Source of the DNA: Lentimicrobium sp.
Lineage (GTDB): Bacteria; Bacteroidota; Bacteroidia; Bacteroidales; Lentimicrobiaceae
Direction: 5' to 3'
NCBI GenBank assembly: GCA_024709105.1
Contig: JANJXJ010000125.1
Span: 1 to 49,333 of the forward strand
DNA: 49,333 nucleotides
In this document: in pieces, positions 33,301 through 42,448 of the stretch
How positions within the stretch are numbered: position 1 is the stretch's first letter
Layout of the letters: each line of letters begins with the position of its first letter
The notes under the pieces: generated by a model
Told to the model about the DNA's origin: nothing
Databases searched by the model: none
What the model saw: only the letters and a program-made list of their open reading frames with translations
Translations under genes and position numbers: made by a program

Positions 33301-34662
33301 TCAGGGTTGCAGGGAATCAATGGCTGTAATGGAAGCCCTTATGCTTTCGTCACTCACCTGGCTTTCACCGTTTAGCTTTCCTGATAAGTACATGTCATAG
33401 GCTGCCATGTCAAAGTAGCCATGTCCGCAAAGATTAAAGAGTATGGTTTTGCCCACACCCTCTTCGCGGCAGCGGATGGCTTCATCAATTGCAGAAGCAA
33501 TGGCATGAGTGGCTTCCGGCGCGGGAATGATACCTTCGGCTTTGATAAATTGTGCTCCGGCATCAAAACATCTTTGCTGATTTTGTGAAACAGCTTCAAT
33601 CAAACCGTCTTTGAGTAACTGGCTTACAATAACTCCTGCGCCATGGTAGCGCAGACCGCCTGCATGTATGGGCGAAGGCATAAAATCATGGCCCAGGGTA
33701 AACATAGGCAATAGCGGGGTGAGTCCCATGGTATCGCCAAAATCATATCTAAACTCTCCTCTGGTTAGTTTCGGACACGATTCCGGTTCAACTGCAATGC
33801 AACGGATGTACTGATTTTCAGTAAGATTTAGCCTCAGGAACGGAAAAGCAATGCCAGCAAAATTACTTCCTCCACCAAATGGCGCAATAACTATATCGGG
33901 CTGATGGCCTGCTTTTTCCATTTGAATCATTGCTTCCTGTCCAATAATGGTTTGATGCAGCAGGACATGATTCAGCACAGAGCCGAGTGCATAATGGGTG
34001 TCGGGTTGAGATACAGCTCTCTCAATTGCTTCGGAAATTGCAATTCCCAGGCTGCCTGTCGAATCGGGGCTTGACTCCAATACTTTTCTACCTGCAGAGG
34101 TGAGTTGAGACGGAGAAGCAAAAACTTTTCCGCCAAAAGTGTTCATCATGATTTTTCTGTAAGGTTTTTGATCATAACTTACTTTGACCATAAAAACCTC
34201 ACAATCCATGTCAAACATCTGACAGGCATAGCTCAATGCAGTTCCCCATTGTCCTGCACCGGTTTCGGTAGTAATTTTTTTAATTCCTTCAGCCTTATTG
34301 TAAAAGGCCTGAGCCACTGCAGTATTGGGTTTGTGCGACCCAGCCGGGCTAACCCCTTCGTATTTATAGAAAATTTTAGCGGGTGTATTCAGCGCCTTTT
34401 CAAGATTTACTGCCCTGAAGAGAGGGGTTGGCCTCCATTGGGCATAAATCTTTCGCACTTCAGGGGGAATTTCAATATATCTTTCATTGGAAACCTCCTG
34501 TAAAATCAGTTCACGGGGAAATAATGGCTCCAAAAGGTCGGGTGTAATGGGTTGCCGCGTGCCCGGATGCAATGGTGGCAAGGGTTTGTTGGGCATGTCG
34601 GCTGTAATGTTATAATAAAAACGGGGAATTTCCTGTTCGCTCAGGTTTATTTTGCGTTCCAT
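33301..34662 (-). CDS. TrpB-like (TrpB2 type) pyridoxal-phosphate enzyme
   Basis: A 453-residue PLP enzyme of the tryptophan synthase beta-like subfamily (TIGR01415 type). The PLP lysine is Lys111 in GSHKPNTA. Family signs are RPTPLFRA, TTETGAGQWGTAL, GGGSNFAG and GILPAPEATHA-like IIPAPEATHA. Length exceeds the usual TrpB1 (about 400) by the longer N-terminus, as expected of TrpB2. It is thought to act as a stand-alone Trp synthase from serine and indole or as a salvage enzyme; no trpA is nearby. The gene is preceded by a leader peptide with clustered Trp codons, which supports a true link to tryptophan. Confidence 0.9.
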   Translation of the reverse strand: MERKINLSEQEIPRFYYNITADMPNKPLPPLHPGTRQPITPDLLEPLFPRELILQEVSNERYIEIPPEVRKIYAQWRPTPLFRAVNLEKALNTPAKIFYKYEGVSPAGSHKPNTAVAQAFYNKAEGIKKITTETGAGQWGTALSYACQMFDMDCEVFMVKVSYDQKPYRKIMMNTFGGKVFASPSQLTSAGRKVLESSPDSTGSLGIAISEAIERAVSQPDTHYALGSVLNHVLLHQTIIGQEAMIQMEKAGHQPDIVIAPFGGGSNFAGIAFPFLRLNLTENQYIRCIAVEPESCPKLTRGEFRYDFGDTMGLTPLLPMFTLGHDFMPSPIHAGGLRYHGAGVIVSQLLKDGLIEAVSQNQQRCFDAGAQFIKAEGIIPAPEATHAIASAIDEAIRCREEGVGKTILFNLCGHGYFDMAAYDMYLSGKLNGESQVSDESIRASITAIDSLQP

Positions 34663-34801
34663 GTTGAGTTGGTTTTAAGTAATTTGAGAAATGTTTTATA
34701 AATGGCCTCCACAGTTTTTCAAAATTGATCTGTGAATAGCATGATGATGTATTATTTGACTGATAAGCAGTGGTTAGAACACATGCAGATCAATACATCG
34801 G

Positions 34802-34948
34802 TACTCCCGGCATAAAAATGATATTCCAGGCAGGGCGGAGTATATTACTCCTCAAAAAAGGTTGAGATTAACAGGCAGCCGGGGATGGCCACCACCATGA
34901 CCATGATGTGGAAAGAATGGAAGTAATATTTGCGTTCAGTTTTGTCAT
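34802..34948 (-). promoter_or_regulatory. candidate tryptophan attenuator in front of the TrpB-like gene
   Basis: After the leader peptide stop the minus-strand RNA can fold two ways. GGAGUA (34851-34846) pairs with UACUCC (34842-34837) in a short hairpin. Alternatively UACUCC pairs with a second GGAGUA at 34807-34802, while CCCGGC just after the Trp codons pairs with GCCGGG (34811-34806). The pairings exclude each other. I see no classic stem plus U-run terminator, so the switch may act on Rho or on translation. This reading is inference. Confidence 0.45.
34868..34948 (-). CDS. Trp-rich leader peptide (trpL-like)
   Basis: A 26-codon minus-strand frame from the ATG at 34948 to a TAA at 34868-34870. 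It reads MTKLNANITSILSTSWSWWW, then PSPAAC. Four of five consecutive residues (16, 18, 19, 20) are Trp, codons at 34889-34903. By chance this is very unlikely. It starts 15 bases after a -7 box TAATTTTG and lies about 205 bases upstream of the TrpB-like ATG, the layout of a translation-coupled attenuator in which ribosomes stall at Trp codons when tryptophan is scarce. Confidence 0.7.
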   Translation of the reverse strand: MTKLNANITSILSTSWSWWWPSPAAC

Positions 34949-34963
34949 GGACTTTTCGTAATG

Positions 34964-35005
34964 CAAAATTACTGAAATTATCTGTTGCATTTTCAGGCTG
35001 CAACA
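34964..35005 (-). promoter_or_regulatory. promoter of the trp leader and an adjacent inverted repeat
   Basis: TAATTTTG (34964-34971, minus strand) is a TAnnTTTG match. Upstream, TGTTGCA (34983-34989) and TGCAACA (34999-35005) form a perfect 7-base inverted repeat with a 9-base spacer, in the position of the -33 region. It could be an operator shared with the divergent kinase gene. The rest of 35006-35207 shows no further gene; a plus-strand frame from TTG at 35115 merges with the kinase. Confidence 0.45.
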
Positions 35006-35207
35006 TGTTAACTAAAAATTAACAGCCAATAATGTCGGGAGATTTACTTATTACTGGCAATTCCAGGTTTTTTTCTGGTTTAAATGAGCACAGTGATGCT
35101 GAAATTGAAACAAATTGTGTAATTTAGTAAACAAAACTTTTGTTAACTCATTATGGCAGGCAACTGCTGAAAGGCCGGTTGTTGAGGTTGTTGAAAATCA
35201 TTGTTTT

Positions 35208-38200
35208 ATGGTAAATGAAGCTGGTCAGAATAAATCTTCCAGGGAATCAAGAAATGTTTCTGTAGGAGATTTTCATATAGAAGAGATTGATTATTCATCT
35301 GTTAAGGTAATGGCAGATGGTTTTTGCCAATTATACGGCATCTGGTTGATGCTGCAAGGAAACAGGGGAGATATTTACCTGTTGTCAGGGAGCCCTGATG
35401 AAGTGGAGTTACAGTCTGGGTCAGCCAACCGAACACTTTCTTTTAAAACTGATGATGTCGAATTTCAGATTAATGAAAACAGTATCGGTAGCTGCAGGCT
35501 GGAAGTACAATTGGAGTTGGCGTCTGGTTCAGAAGTAAAATTGGTATTAGGAGGTTTCATTTACAAAGATTTTTATAAATCTGATGAGCAGCACGGGTTA
35601 AGTCATGTAAAGGAAAGTTCAAACAACACAAGCAAACAGGTATTCAGCAGTACTGATCTTGAGAAGATTGTTAGATTTTCGCGACTTCTGATTGATCAGT
35701 TTGCCAAATTGGTGACTGATAATCAGCTGCTTAATGATAGAATATTTCAGGTAGAAAAGGCATTGGCTCAGCAGGAACAAAGTGAAGGGCATTATAAAGC
35801 GCTTTTCAATAATAATCATTCAGTTATGTTGATTATTAGTCCGGATGATGGTGCCATAAGAGATGCGAATGGAGCAGCTTGTAAATTCTATGGATACAGC
35901 AGGAAGCAGCTCATAGCAATGAATATCAGGCAGATAAATACTTCTCCGCCCGAAAGGATTGCAGCAGAAATGCGCAAGGCCAAAGCAGGGCTTGAAAATA
36001 AATTTCATTTTTTACACCGCCTTGCCGATGGAAGTGAGCGAGAGGTTGAGGTTTATTCGGGCAAAATAACCATTAAGAATGAAGACCTTCTTTATTCCAT
36101 TATTCATGATATTACAGAAAGGCGAAAGGCTGAAGAACTTTTACAGCTAAAAACTGAAGAACTTGACAGGTATTTTTCAAATAGTCTGGATTTGTTGTGT
36201 ATTGCCGATACGAATGGTGTTTTTCTCAGATTAAACCCTGAATGGGAAAAAGTAATTGGTTATAAAATTGAGGAACTTGAAGGCAGGAAATTTCTTGATT
36301 TTGTTCATCCCGAAGATGTTCCGGCTACAATGCAGGTTATGTCAAGCCTGATTGATGAAATAGAAATCCTGAGTTTTGAGAATCGCTATATCTGCAAAGA
36401 TGGCAGTTATCGCTGGATAGAATGGCGTTCAAAACCATTGGATAATAAAATTTATGCTGTAGCCCGCGATATTCATCATCGCAAAATGGCTGAGGACAGG
36501 ATTCGCGAAAATGAGCAATTTCTTAAAACGGTAATTTCAGCAGTAACTCAGCCATTTGCAGTCATTGATGTTAATGATTACTCGGTAGTTATGGCCAATG
36601 AGGCATATGGAAGAACCGATGCAGGTTTGCGAAAGTGTTACGAAGTGTCGCATGGTTTTTCAGCTCCTTGCAGCGGATGCGAGGATCCTTGCCCAATGGA
36701 AATGGTAAAATCCACTGCTAAACCTCACACCCTTGAGCATTTGCACCTGGGGCCGGACGGAAAACCAAGAAATATAGAAATTCATGCATATCCCGTATTT
36801 GATAAGAAAGGCAAAGTTGTTCAGATTATTGAATACGGAATTGACATTACCGAAAGGAGAAAAACAGAAGTTGCACTTCGCGAAAGTGAAGAACAGCACA
36901 GATTGTTATTCGAAACAGCCCAGGAAGGAATTCTGGTTATTCAGGATGGTAAGTTTGTTTATTTTAATCCCAAAGCGGTTGAAATAACCGGATATAGTGC
37001 AGAGAAGCTTTTAAACATGAATTTTCTGCATTCTGTTTATGAAGACGATAAGGTAAAGATTGCTGAAAATTACCATAAGAGGCTTTCAGGTAAAGCAGTT
37101 GATAACCATTATGAGTTCAGAATCCTGAATGCCGATGGCGAAGTTAGATGGATTGAACTCAGCGCTGCCCGCTTCGAATGGAAGTCAAATCCGGCTACTT
37201 TAAATTTAATCAGCGATATTACCGAAAAAAAGAAAGCAGAGGTTGCTCTCAGAGAGAGTGAGGATCAGTTTCACAGAATTATCGAGAATCTGCCCTTCTC
37301 GCTCAGTATCATTACTTTTGACGGAACAGTACTTTATGCTAATCAGAGAGCCGTTGGAATGTTTGAAACAAGCAGGGAGGAGTTGCTGGGTAAAAAGTTG
37401 GTTCATCTCGCCTGGGTTAATGCAAGTGATAGGGGAATATGGCTAAAGAAGATCAGAGAAGAAGGTTTGGTTAGCGATTTTGAGATACATGCCCGCACAT
37501 CCTCAGGTAAAGAGCTGTGGTTGCTTGGAAGCGGGTTGGTGATCAAATATCAGGGTCAGGATTGTATATTATCGGTGCATCATGACATCACCGACAGGAA
37601 ACAGGCAGATGAGAAATTAAGAGAGTCGCTTAAAAACCTGAGTGAAAGTGAGGAAAAATACAGGTCTTTGGTTGATACCGCCAGCGAAGTTATTGTTGTA
37701 ATTCAGGATGGATTGATAAAGTTCGTCAACAAAATTGTTGAAACAGTTACTGGTTATACTGCAGAAGAATTATTTATGCAGCCATTTGCAAAGTCTATTC
37801 ATCCTGATGATGCAGGGGCAGCAATACAACGATCAATTTTGCATGAGCAGGGTCAAGAGGTTCCGCATCGTTATGAATTCAGGATTTTAAACAAGTCCGG
37901 TGATGTAGTTTGGCTGCTCAACAATTCTGTAATCATTGAATGGGAGGGGAAACCTGCCATACTGAACCTGCTTACCGATATTACTTTAATAAAAAATACC
38001 TCCGAAGCACTAAGGGTAAGTGAGGAAAAATTCAGGGAAATGGCCGACATGCTGCCGCAGGTAGTGTTTGAAGTTAATTTGAATCTGGAGATAACTTACG
38101 TAAACAAACGATTGTATTCACTTATGCACATTCCTGAAGATGTTAATGTTACAGGAATCAATTCATTGGGTTTTTATGTTGAGGAAGATGCAGAAAGGGT

Positions 38201-41192
38201 AAAGCGAAATGCAAAACTCAGGTTAAAAGGTGAAACCGCTGCAGATAATCAATATACAATCAAAAGATTCGATGGAACCACTTTTCAAGCTTTGATATTT
38301 GTTAACGCGTTCTATCAAAATGGAGTTGCTTCTGGATTCAGAGGTATTCTTGTTGATATTAGCGACCGTATTGAATCTGAAAACAAACTAAAAGAGACCA
38401 ATGCCTACCTTGAAAACCTGATTAATTATGCCAATGCTCCCATAATTGTATGGGACAATGACTATAAGATTACCCGTTTCAACAAAGCGTTTGAACATCT
38501 TACAGGGCATCTGGAGCAGGAAGTATTGGGTAGAAAACTGAGTATATTATTCCCCGAAACCCAAAGAAGCCAAACAGAGCAGTTGCTTGATAAAACCAAA
38601 GCTGGCGGGCGCCTTGAGTCGGTTGAAATTGACATACAACATGCCAATGGAAGTGTGCGGACAGTTTTGTGGAATTCAGCACCGGTTTTTGCTGCAGACA
38701 ACAAAATGATTTCAACAATTGCACAAGGGCAGGACATTACAGGGCGTAAGCAAGCCGAAGCTGAACTGCAAAAAAGTGAAGAAAAATACAGATTACTTAC
38801 TGAAAATTCATCAGATGTTATCTGGGTTTTAAATCTGAATAAGGGTAAATTTTCGTATATCAGTCCTGCCATCAGGCATTTGCGGGGTCTTTCAGTTCAG
38901 GAAGCTCTTGAGGAAAAATTGGAAGATTCAATGTCGCCTGAATCAGCTGAATATGTAAGAAATAAAATCGGACAAAACCTTAAAAGCTTCCTCGAAAACC
39001 AAGAGAACATACATAATGAAGTGGATGAAGTAATGCAACCTCATAAAAATGGAAACATGATATGGGTTGAGGTTTCTACCCGTTTCAGGATGAATAAGGA
39101 TGGTGAAGTAGAAATTGTTGGAGCAAGCAGGAATATAGATGAGCGCAAACGTTTTGAACAGGAACAGAATGCGTTTTTCAGGGCAGCAACAGAGTTGGCC
39201 AATGCTGTAGCCCGGTTAAGGGTGGAAGCCATAGATGAGGGGATAAATGAATGTCTGGGAATTCTGGGCAGATATCTTGATGCAGACAGGGCTTATATCT
39301 TTTCAGCCGATTTCGAAAAGTCAACCTGGTCAAATACGCACGAATGGTGCTCCGCAATTGCAACTTCACAATATGACAACCTTCAGGATTTTCCGTTTGA
39401 ATCTTTCCCGGGATTGATGGAAGTTTTTATTCAGGGAAATCCACTTATTGTTCCTGAGCTGGAAGTTCTTAAAGGTTCTCCAAGCGAAGAGGCTATCGAA
39501 ATGCTTGATGCTCAGGATATCAAAGCCCTTATTATGTACCCGATGTGGGTGGATGGCAAAATGCTTGGCGCTGTTGGCTTTGACGATATAAAGGGCTCAA
39601 GGAAATTCCGCGAAAGCGAACTGGCTCTTTTAAAGCTGGCCGCCGATTATTTTTCTGCAACTCTTGCCAGACATGAGCAATACAAACTCACCCTGAATGC
39701 CAATCTTGAATTGACAAAGTCTATAAAACATGCAACAGAACTTGCAATAAAAGCAGACGCTGCCAATCAGGCCAAAAGTGAGTTCCTGACCAATATAAGT
39801 CATGAAATACGCACCCCAATGAATTCGATCCTTGGCTTCAGCGAAATTATGCTGAATACTACTCAGGATGGAAAACAAAAAAATTACCTCAAAACCATTC
39901 TTGACAGCGGCAGGTCGTTGCTTTCGCTAATCAACGACATTCTCGACTTATCGAAGATTGAAGCCGGAAGAATGGATATTGTTGCTGAACCCACCGATTT
40001 AAGGGGTGTGATTCATGAAATCTCACAACTTTTCCAGTATAGGGCAAGAGAAAAGAATATTAGTCTGGAAACCATTGTTAATGAAGATGTTCCGGTGTCG
40101 GTTATGCTTGATGATATTCGCCTCAGGCAAATTTTACTGAATCTGGCAGGAAATGCGATTAAGTTTACCGAAAACGGATCAGTAATTATTGGCGTGCAAC
40201 TGCTTAATAATTATACTGATAAGGTTGATCTTGAAATTTGGGTATCAGATACCGGTATTGGTATTCCTGCTGAAGATCAGCAAAAAATATTTGAAGCTTT
40301 TAGTCAGCAATCGGGGCAGGATAGCCGCAAATACGGTGGTACAGGCCTGGGTTTGGCAATAAGCAAACGCCTGTGCGAATTGATGGGGGGTGAGATAATA
40401 CTTGACAGCAGGCAGGGCAAAGGCAGCAAGTTCTCTGTGGTTTTTAAAAATATATCAGCTGGCAGTGGAATAGAAAGTAAAAAACTCGATTATTATTGGG
40501 ATGAGCCTGAAGTTGAGTTTTTTGGCTCTAAAATTCTAATTGTTGATGATGCACTTTATAATCGGGCACTTATTGTTTCCTATCTTGAGGGCTTCAGATT
40601 TCAGCTTTTTGAAGCATCAGGAGGCGACGAGGCATTAAAAATTGCCCGCTTGCAGAAACCCGAGCTGGTACTTATGGATATACGTTTGCCCGGAATCAGT
40701 GGTTTTGAAATTGCCAAACAAATGAAAGATGATAAAGAACTGCAATCTTCAAAAATCATTGCGGTATCTGCATCTTCTCTGCGGCACGAAACGGTTGAAA
40801 CAGGAAATGTCTTTGACGGGTACATCCGTAAACCTGTTCAAAAGAACGCCTTGCTTAGAGAATTAATCAGGATTTTGCCTCATAAATTGTCGCAAAAACA
40901 AGCTGTCTTGTCTGCCGCTTCAAATTCAGATGTCGAAACAACAACCGGTATTCCTGAGCCATACAAGACAGAACTGAGAGAAAAGTATTCCTCAAAGATT
41001 TCTGAATTGTCTGAATCAATGATAGTTGAGGAAATTTCAGCAATTTCAATAGAGCTGGGCAGTTATGCTAGTGAAAACCTGATTTCTGAGCTTTCAGCCA
41101 AATCGAAAAAGTTGGATCAGTATATGGCTGATTTCGATTTCGATAAGATTCACGAAACATTGTTGCAAATTCTCAAAATGCTTAAAGATTGA
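35208..41192 (+). CDS. giant hybrid sensor histidine kinase with nine PAS domains
   Basis: A 1994-residue soluble hybrid kinase without membrane segment. After about 190 residues of unrecognised beta-rich sequence come nine PAS domains starting near 194, 321, 437, 563, 687, 817, 941, 1066 and 1193, most ending in a DITERR/DITDRK-type linker. A GAF domain (1322-1490), HisKA with His1532 in ISHEIRTPMN, HATPase (DTGIGIP, GTGLGLAI) and a receiver with Asp1824 (LMDIRLPG) follow. The third PAS has four Cys (477, 488, 491, 495) in a CYEVSHG/CSGCEDPC pattern, suggesting metal or redox sensing. The last 90 residues lack an HPt histidine motif. ATG 35208 is preferred over TTG 35115. The next kinase gene starts 5 bases after its stop. 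Confidence 0.92.
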   Translation: MVNEAGQNKSSRESRNVSVGDFHIEEIDYSSVKVMADGFCQLYGIWLMLQGNRGDIYLLSGSPDEVELQSGSANRTLSFKTDDVEFQINENSIGSCRLEVQLELASGSEVKLVLGGFIYKDFYKSDEQHGLSHVKESSNNTSKQVFSSTDLEKIVRFSRLLIDQFAKLVTDNQLLNDRIFQVEKALAQQEQSEGHYKALFNNNHSVMLIISPDDGAIRDANGAACKFYGYSRKQLIAMNIRQINTSPPERIAAEMRKAKAGLENKFHFLHRLADGSEREVEVYSGKITIKNEDLLYSIIHDITERRKAEELLQLKTEELDRYFSNSLDLLCIADTNGVFLRLNPEWEKVIGYKIEELEGRKFLDFVHPEDVPATMQVMSSLIDEIEILSFENRYICKDGSYRWIEWRSKPLDNKIYAVARDIHHRKMAEDRIRENEQFLKTVISAVTQPFAVIDVNDYSVVMANEAYGRTDAGLRKCYEVSHGFSAPCSGCEDPCPMEMVKSTAKPHTLEHLHLGPDGKPRNIEIHAYPVFDKKGKVVQIIEYGIDITERRKTEVALRESEEQHRLLFETAQEGILVIQDGKFVYFNPKAVEITGYSAEKLLNMNFLHSVYEDDKVKIAENYHKRLSGKAVDNHYEFRILNADGEVRWIELSAARFEWKSNPATLNLISDITEKKKAEVALRESEDQFHRIIENLPFSLSIITFDGTVLYANQRAVGMFETSREELLGKKLVHLAWVNASDRGIWLKKIREEGLVSDFEIHARTSSGKELWLLGSGLVIKYQGQDCILSVHHDITDRKQADEKLRESLKNLSESEEKYRSLVDTASEVIVVIQDGLIKFVNKIVETVTGYTAEELFMQPFAKSIHPDDAGAAIQRSILHEQGQEVPHRYEFRILNKSGDVVWLLNNSVIIEWEGKPAILNLLTDITLIKNTSEALRVSEEKFREMADMLPQVVFEVNLNLEITYVNKRLYSLMHIPEDVNVTGINSLGFYVEEDAERVKRNAKLRLKGETAADNQYTIKRFDGTTFQALIFVNAFYQNGVASGFRGILVDISDRIESENKLKETNAYLENLINYANAPIIVWDNDYKITRFNKAFEHLTGHLEQEVLGRKLSILFPETQRSQTEQLLDKTKAGGRLESVEIDIQHANGSVRTVLWNSAPVFAADNKMISTIAQGQDITGRKQAEAELQKSEEKYRLLTENSSDVIWVLNLNKGKFSYISPAIRHLRGLSVQEALEEKLEDSMSPESAEYVRNKIGQNLKSFLENQENIHNEVDEVMQPHKNGNMIWVEVSTRFRMNKDGEVEIVGASRNIDERKRFEQEQNAFFRAATELANAVARLRVEAIDEGINECLGILGRYLDADRAYIFSADFEKSTWSNTHEWCSAIATSQYDNLQDFPFESFPGLMEVFIQGNPLIVPELEVLKGSPSEEAIEMLDAQDIKALIMYPMWVDGKMLGAVGFDDIKGSRKFRESELALLKLAADYFSATLARHEQYKLTLNANLELTKSIKHATELAIKADAANQAKSEFLTNISHEIRTPMNSILGFSEIMLNTTQDGKQKNYLKTILDSGRSLLSLINDILDLSKIEAGRMDIVAEPTDLRGVIHEISQLFQYRAREKNISLETIVNEDVPVSVMLDDIRLRQILLNLAGNAIKFTENGSVIIGVQLLNNYTDKVDLEIWVSDTGIGIPAEDQQKIFEAFSQQSGQDSRKYGGTGLGLAISKRLCELMGGEIILDSRQGKGSKFSVVFKNISAGSGIESKKLDYYWDEPEVEFFGSKILIVDDALYNRALIVSYLEGFRFQLFEASGGDEALKIARLQKPELVLMDIRLPGISGFEIAKQMKDDKELQSSKIIAVSASSLRHETVETGNVFDGYIRKPVQKNALLRELIRILPHKLSQKQAVLSAASNSDVETTTGIPEPYKTELREKYSSKISELSESMIVEEISAISIELGSYASENLISELSAKSKKLDQYMADFDFDKIHETLLQILKMLKD

Positions 41193-41197
41193 CTTTT

Positions 41198-42361
41198 ATG
41201 AATAAAAATATAATTCTGGCTGTTGATGATCAGCCTAATAACCTGAAAGTAATTGCAGGGGTACTTGGAGATGAATACCAATTGAGTATTGCAAATAATG
41301 GTCATAATGCACTGAAAATACTTGATAAACTTGTTCCCGATCTGATCCTTCTGGACATTATGATGCCGGGTATGGATGGATTTGAGGTTTGTCATGAAAT
41401 TAAACTCAGGCCTCAACTTAAAGATATACCTGTTATCTTCCTCACCGCCAAAACTGAAATTTCTGATATTGTAAAGGCTTTTGAAGCAGGAGCAGTAGAT
41501 TATATTTTTAAACCTTTTAATCCTCTGGAGGTTAAGGCAAGAGTGAATTCTCAGCTACAGCTGTTCCATACCAGCAGGCAATTAAAAGAACTCAATTATA
41601 AACTGGCCGTTTCGCAACAGGAACTTGAACTAACCAATGTTAAGCTGGAAATGCTGAACAAACAAAAAGACAAATTCTTTTCGGTAATTGCTCATGACCT
41701 TAAAACGCCCTTTAACAACGTAATAGCCTTAACCGGTCTTATTTCTGAGAGTCTTGCTTCCAAAGAACAGGAATCATTGCTGGAATATGTTACCATGCTC
41801 AGGAATACCACTGACAAGGCTATGGATTTACTGATGAATTTACTTGAATGGGCCAAATCGCAAACTGGAAATTTAAAATTTACACCCGGCCTGATTCAGC
41901 CAATTTCTATTATTCAGGATGTTTTAGCTATTTATCAGGAGTCAATCAGAGCTAAATCTTTAATAGTTAATTTTGACTGCAATCCTGATTATGAGTTTTT
42001 TGGTGATCAGCCCATGATTGCCACTGTTCTCAGAAATCTTTTAGGCAATGCCATTAAATTTTCGTTGGCCGGTGGTGTAATTTACCTGAAAGTAAATCGT
42101 TTGGCTGATGGTTCAACTCAATTTAGTGTAAAAGATTTCGGAATTGGCATCAGCTCTGATCTGTTACCCTTATTATTTGTTCTTGGAGCCAATACCGGCA
42201 GACCTGGTACCCGGGGAGAGCCTTCCTCGGGGCTGGGACTGATGTTGTGCAAAGATTTTGTTGAAAGACACGGTGGCAGTATCACAGTTGAGTCGGCCGA
42301 AGGTAAAGGCTCTGAATTTAGCTTTACCATTCCTGACTTATCTGAATCAGTAAACAGGTAA
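41198..42361 (+). CDS. response regulator fused to histidine kinase (REC-HisKA-HATPase)
   Basis: A 387-residue protein. The receiver (residues 4-120) has the acidic pair DD, phospho-acceptor Asp53 (LLDIMMPGMDG) and Lys in IFKPF. A coiled-coil linker leads to HisKA with His166 (FSVIAHDLKTPFNN) and HATPase (NLLGNAIKFS, GIGISSDLLP, SSGLGLMLC). Such REC-first kinases take phosphate from a partner and then signal through the kinase. It is co-transcribed with the nine-PAS kinase, whose receiver or kinase is the natural partner. No output DNA-binding regulator is encoded next to it. Confidence 0.93.
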   Translation: MNKNIILAVDDQPNNLKVIAGVLGDEYQLSIANNGHNALKILDKLVPDLILLDIMMPGMDGFEVCHEIKLRPQLKDIPVIFLTAKTEISDIVKAFEAGAVDYIFKPFNPLEVKARVNSQLQLFHTSRQLKELNYKLAVSQQELELTNVKLEMLNKQKDKFFSVIAHDLKTPFNNVIALTGLISESLASKEQESLLEYVTMLRNTTDKAMDLLMNLLEWAKSQTGNLKFTPGLIQPISIIQDVLAIYQESIRAKSLIVNFDCNPDYEFFGDQPMIATVLRNLLGNAIKFSLAGGVIYLKVNRLADGSTQFSVKDFGIGISSDLLPLLFVLGANTGRPGTRGEPSSGLGLMLCKDFVERHGGSITVESAEGKGSEFSFTIPDLSESVNR

Positions 42362-42448
42362 TTTATTAATTCTTCAATCAATCTGGCTTTTCGGTTGTTA
42401 ATTTCTGATCTTCAGTAATTTCAATTATAGTCCGAAAATTCTGTCAAC

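Noticed and set aside
34885-34926. Plus-strand 13-codon frame MATTMTMMWKEWK with two Trp codons
   Set aside because: It is the complement of the Trp leader region, has no matching promoter on the plus strand and precedes a kinase gene rather than a biosynthetic one. The minus-strand reading is far better.
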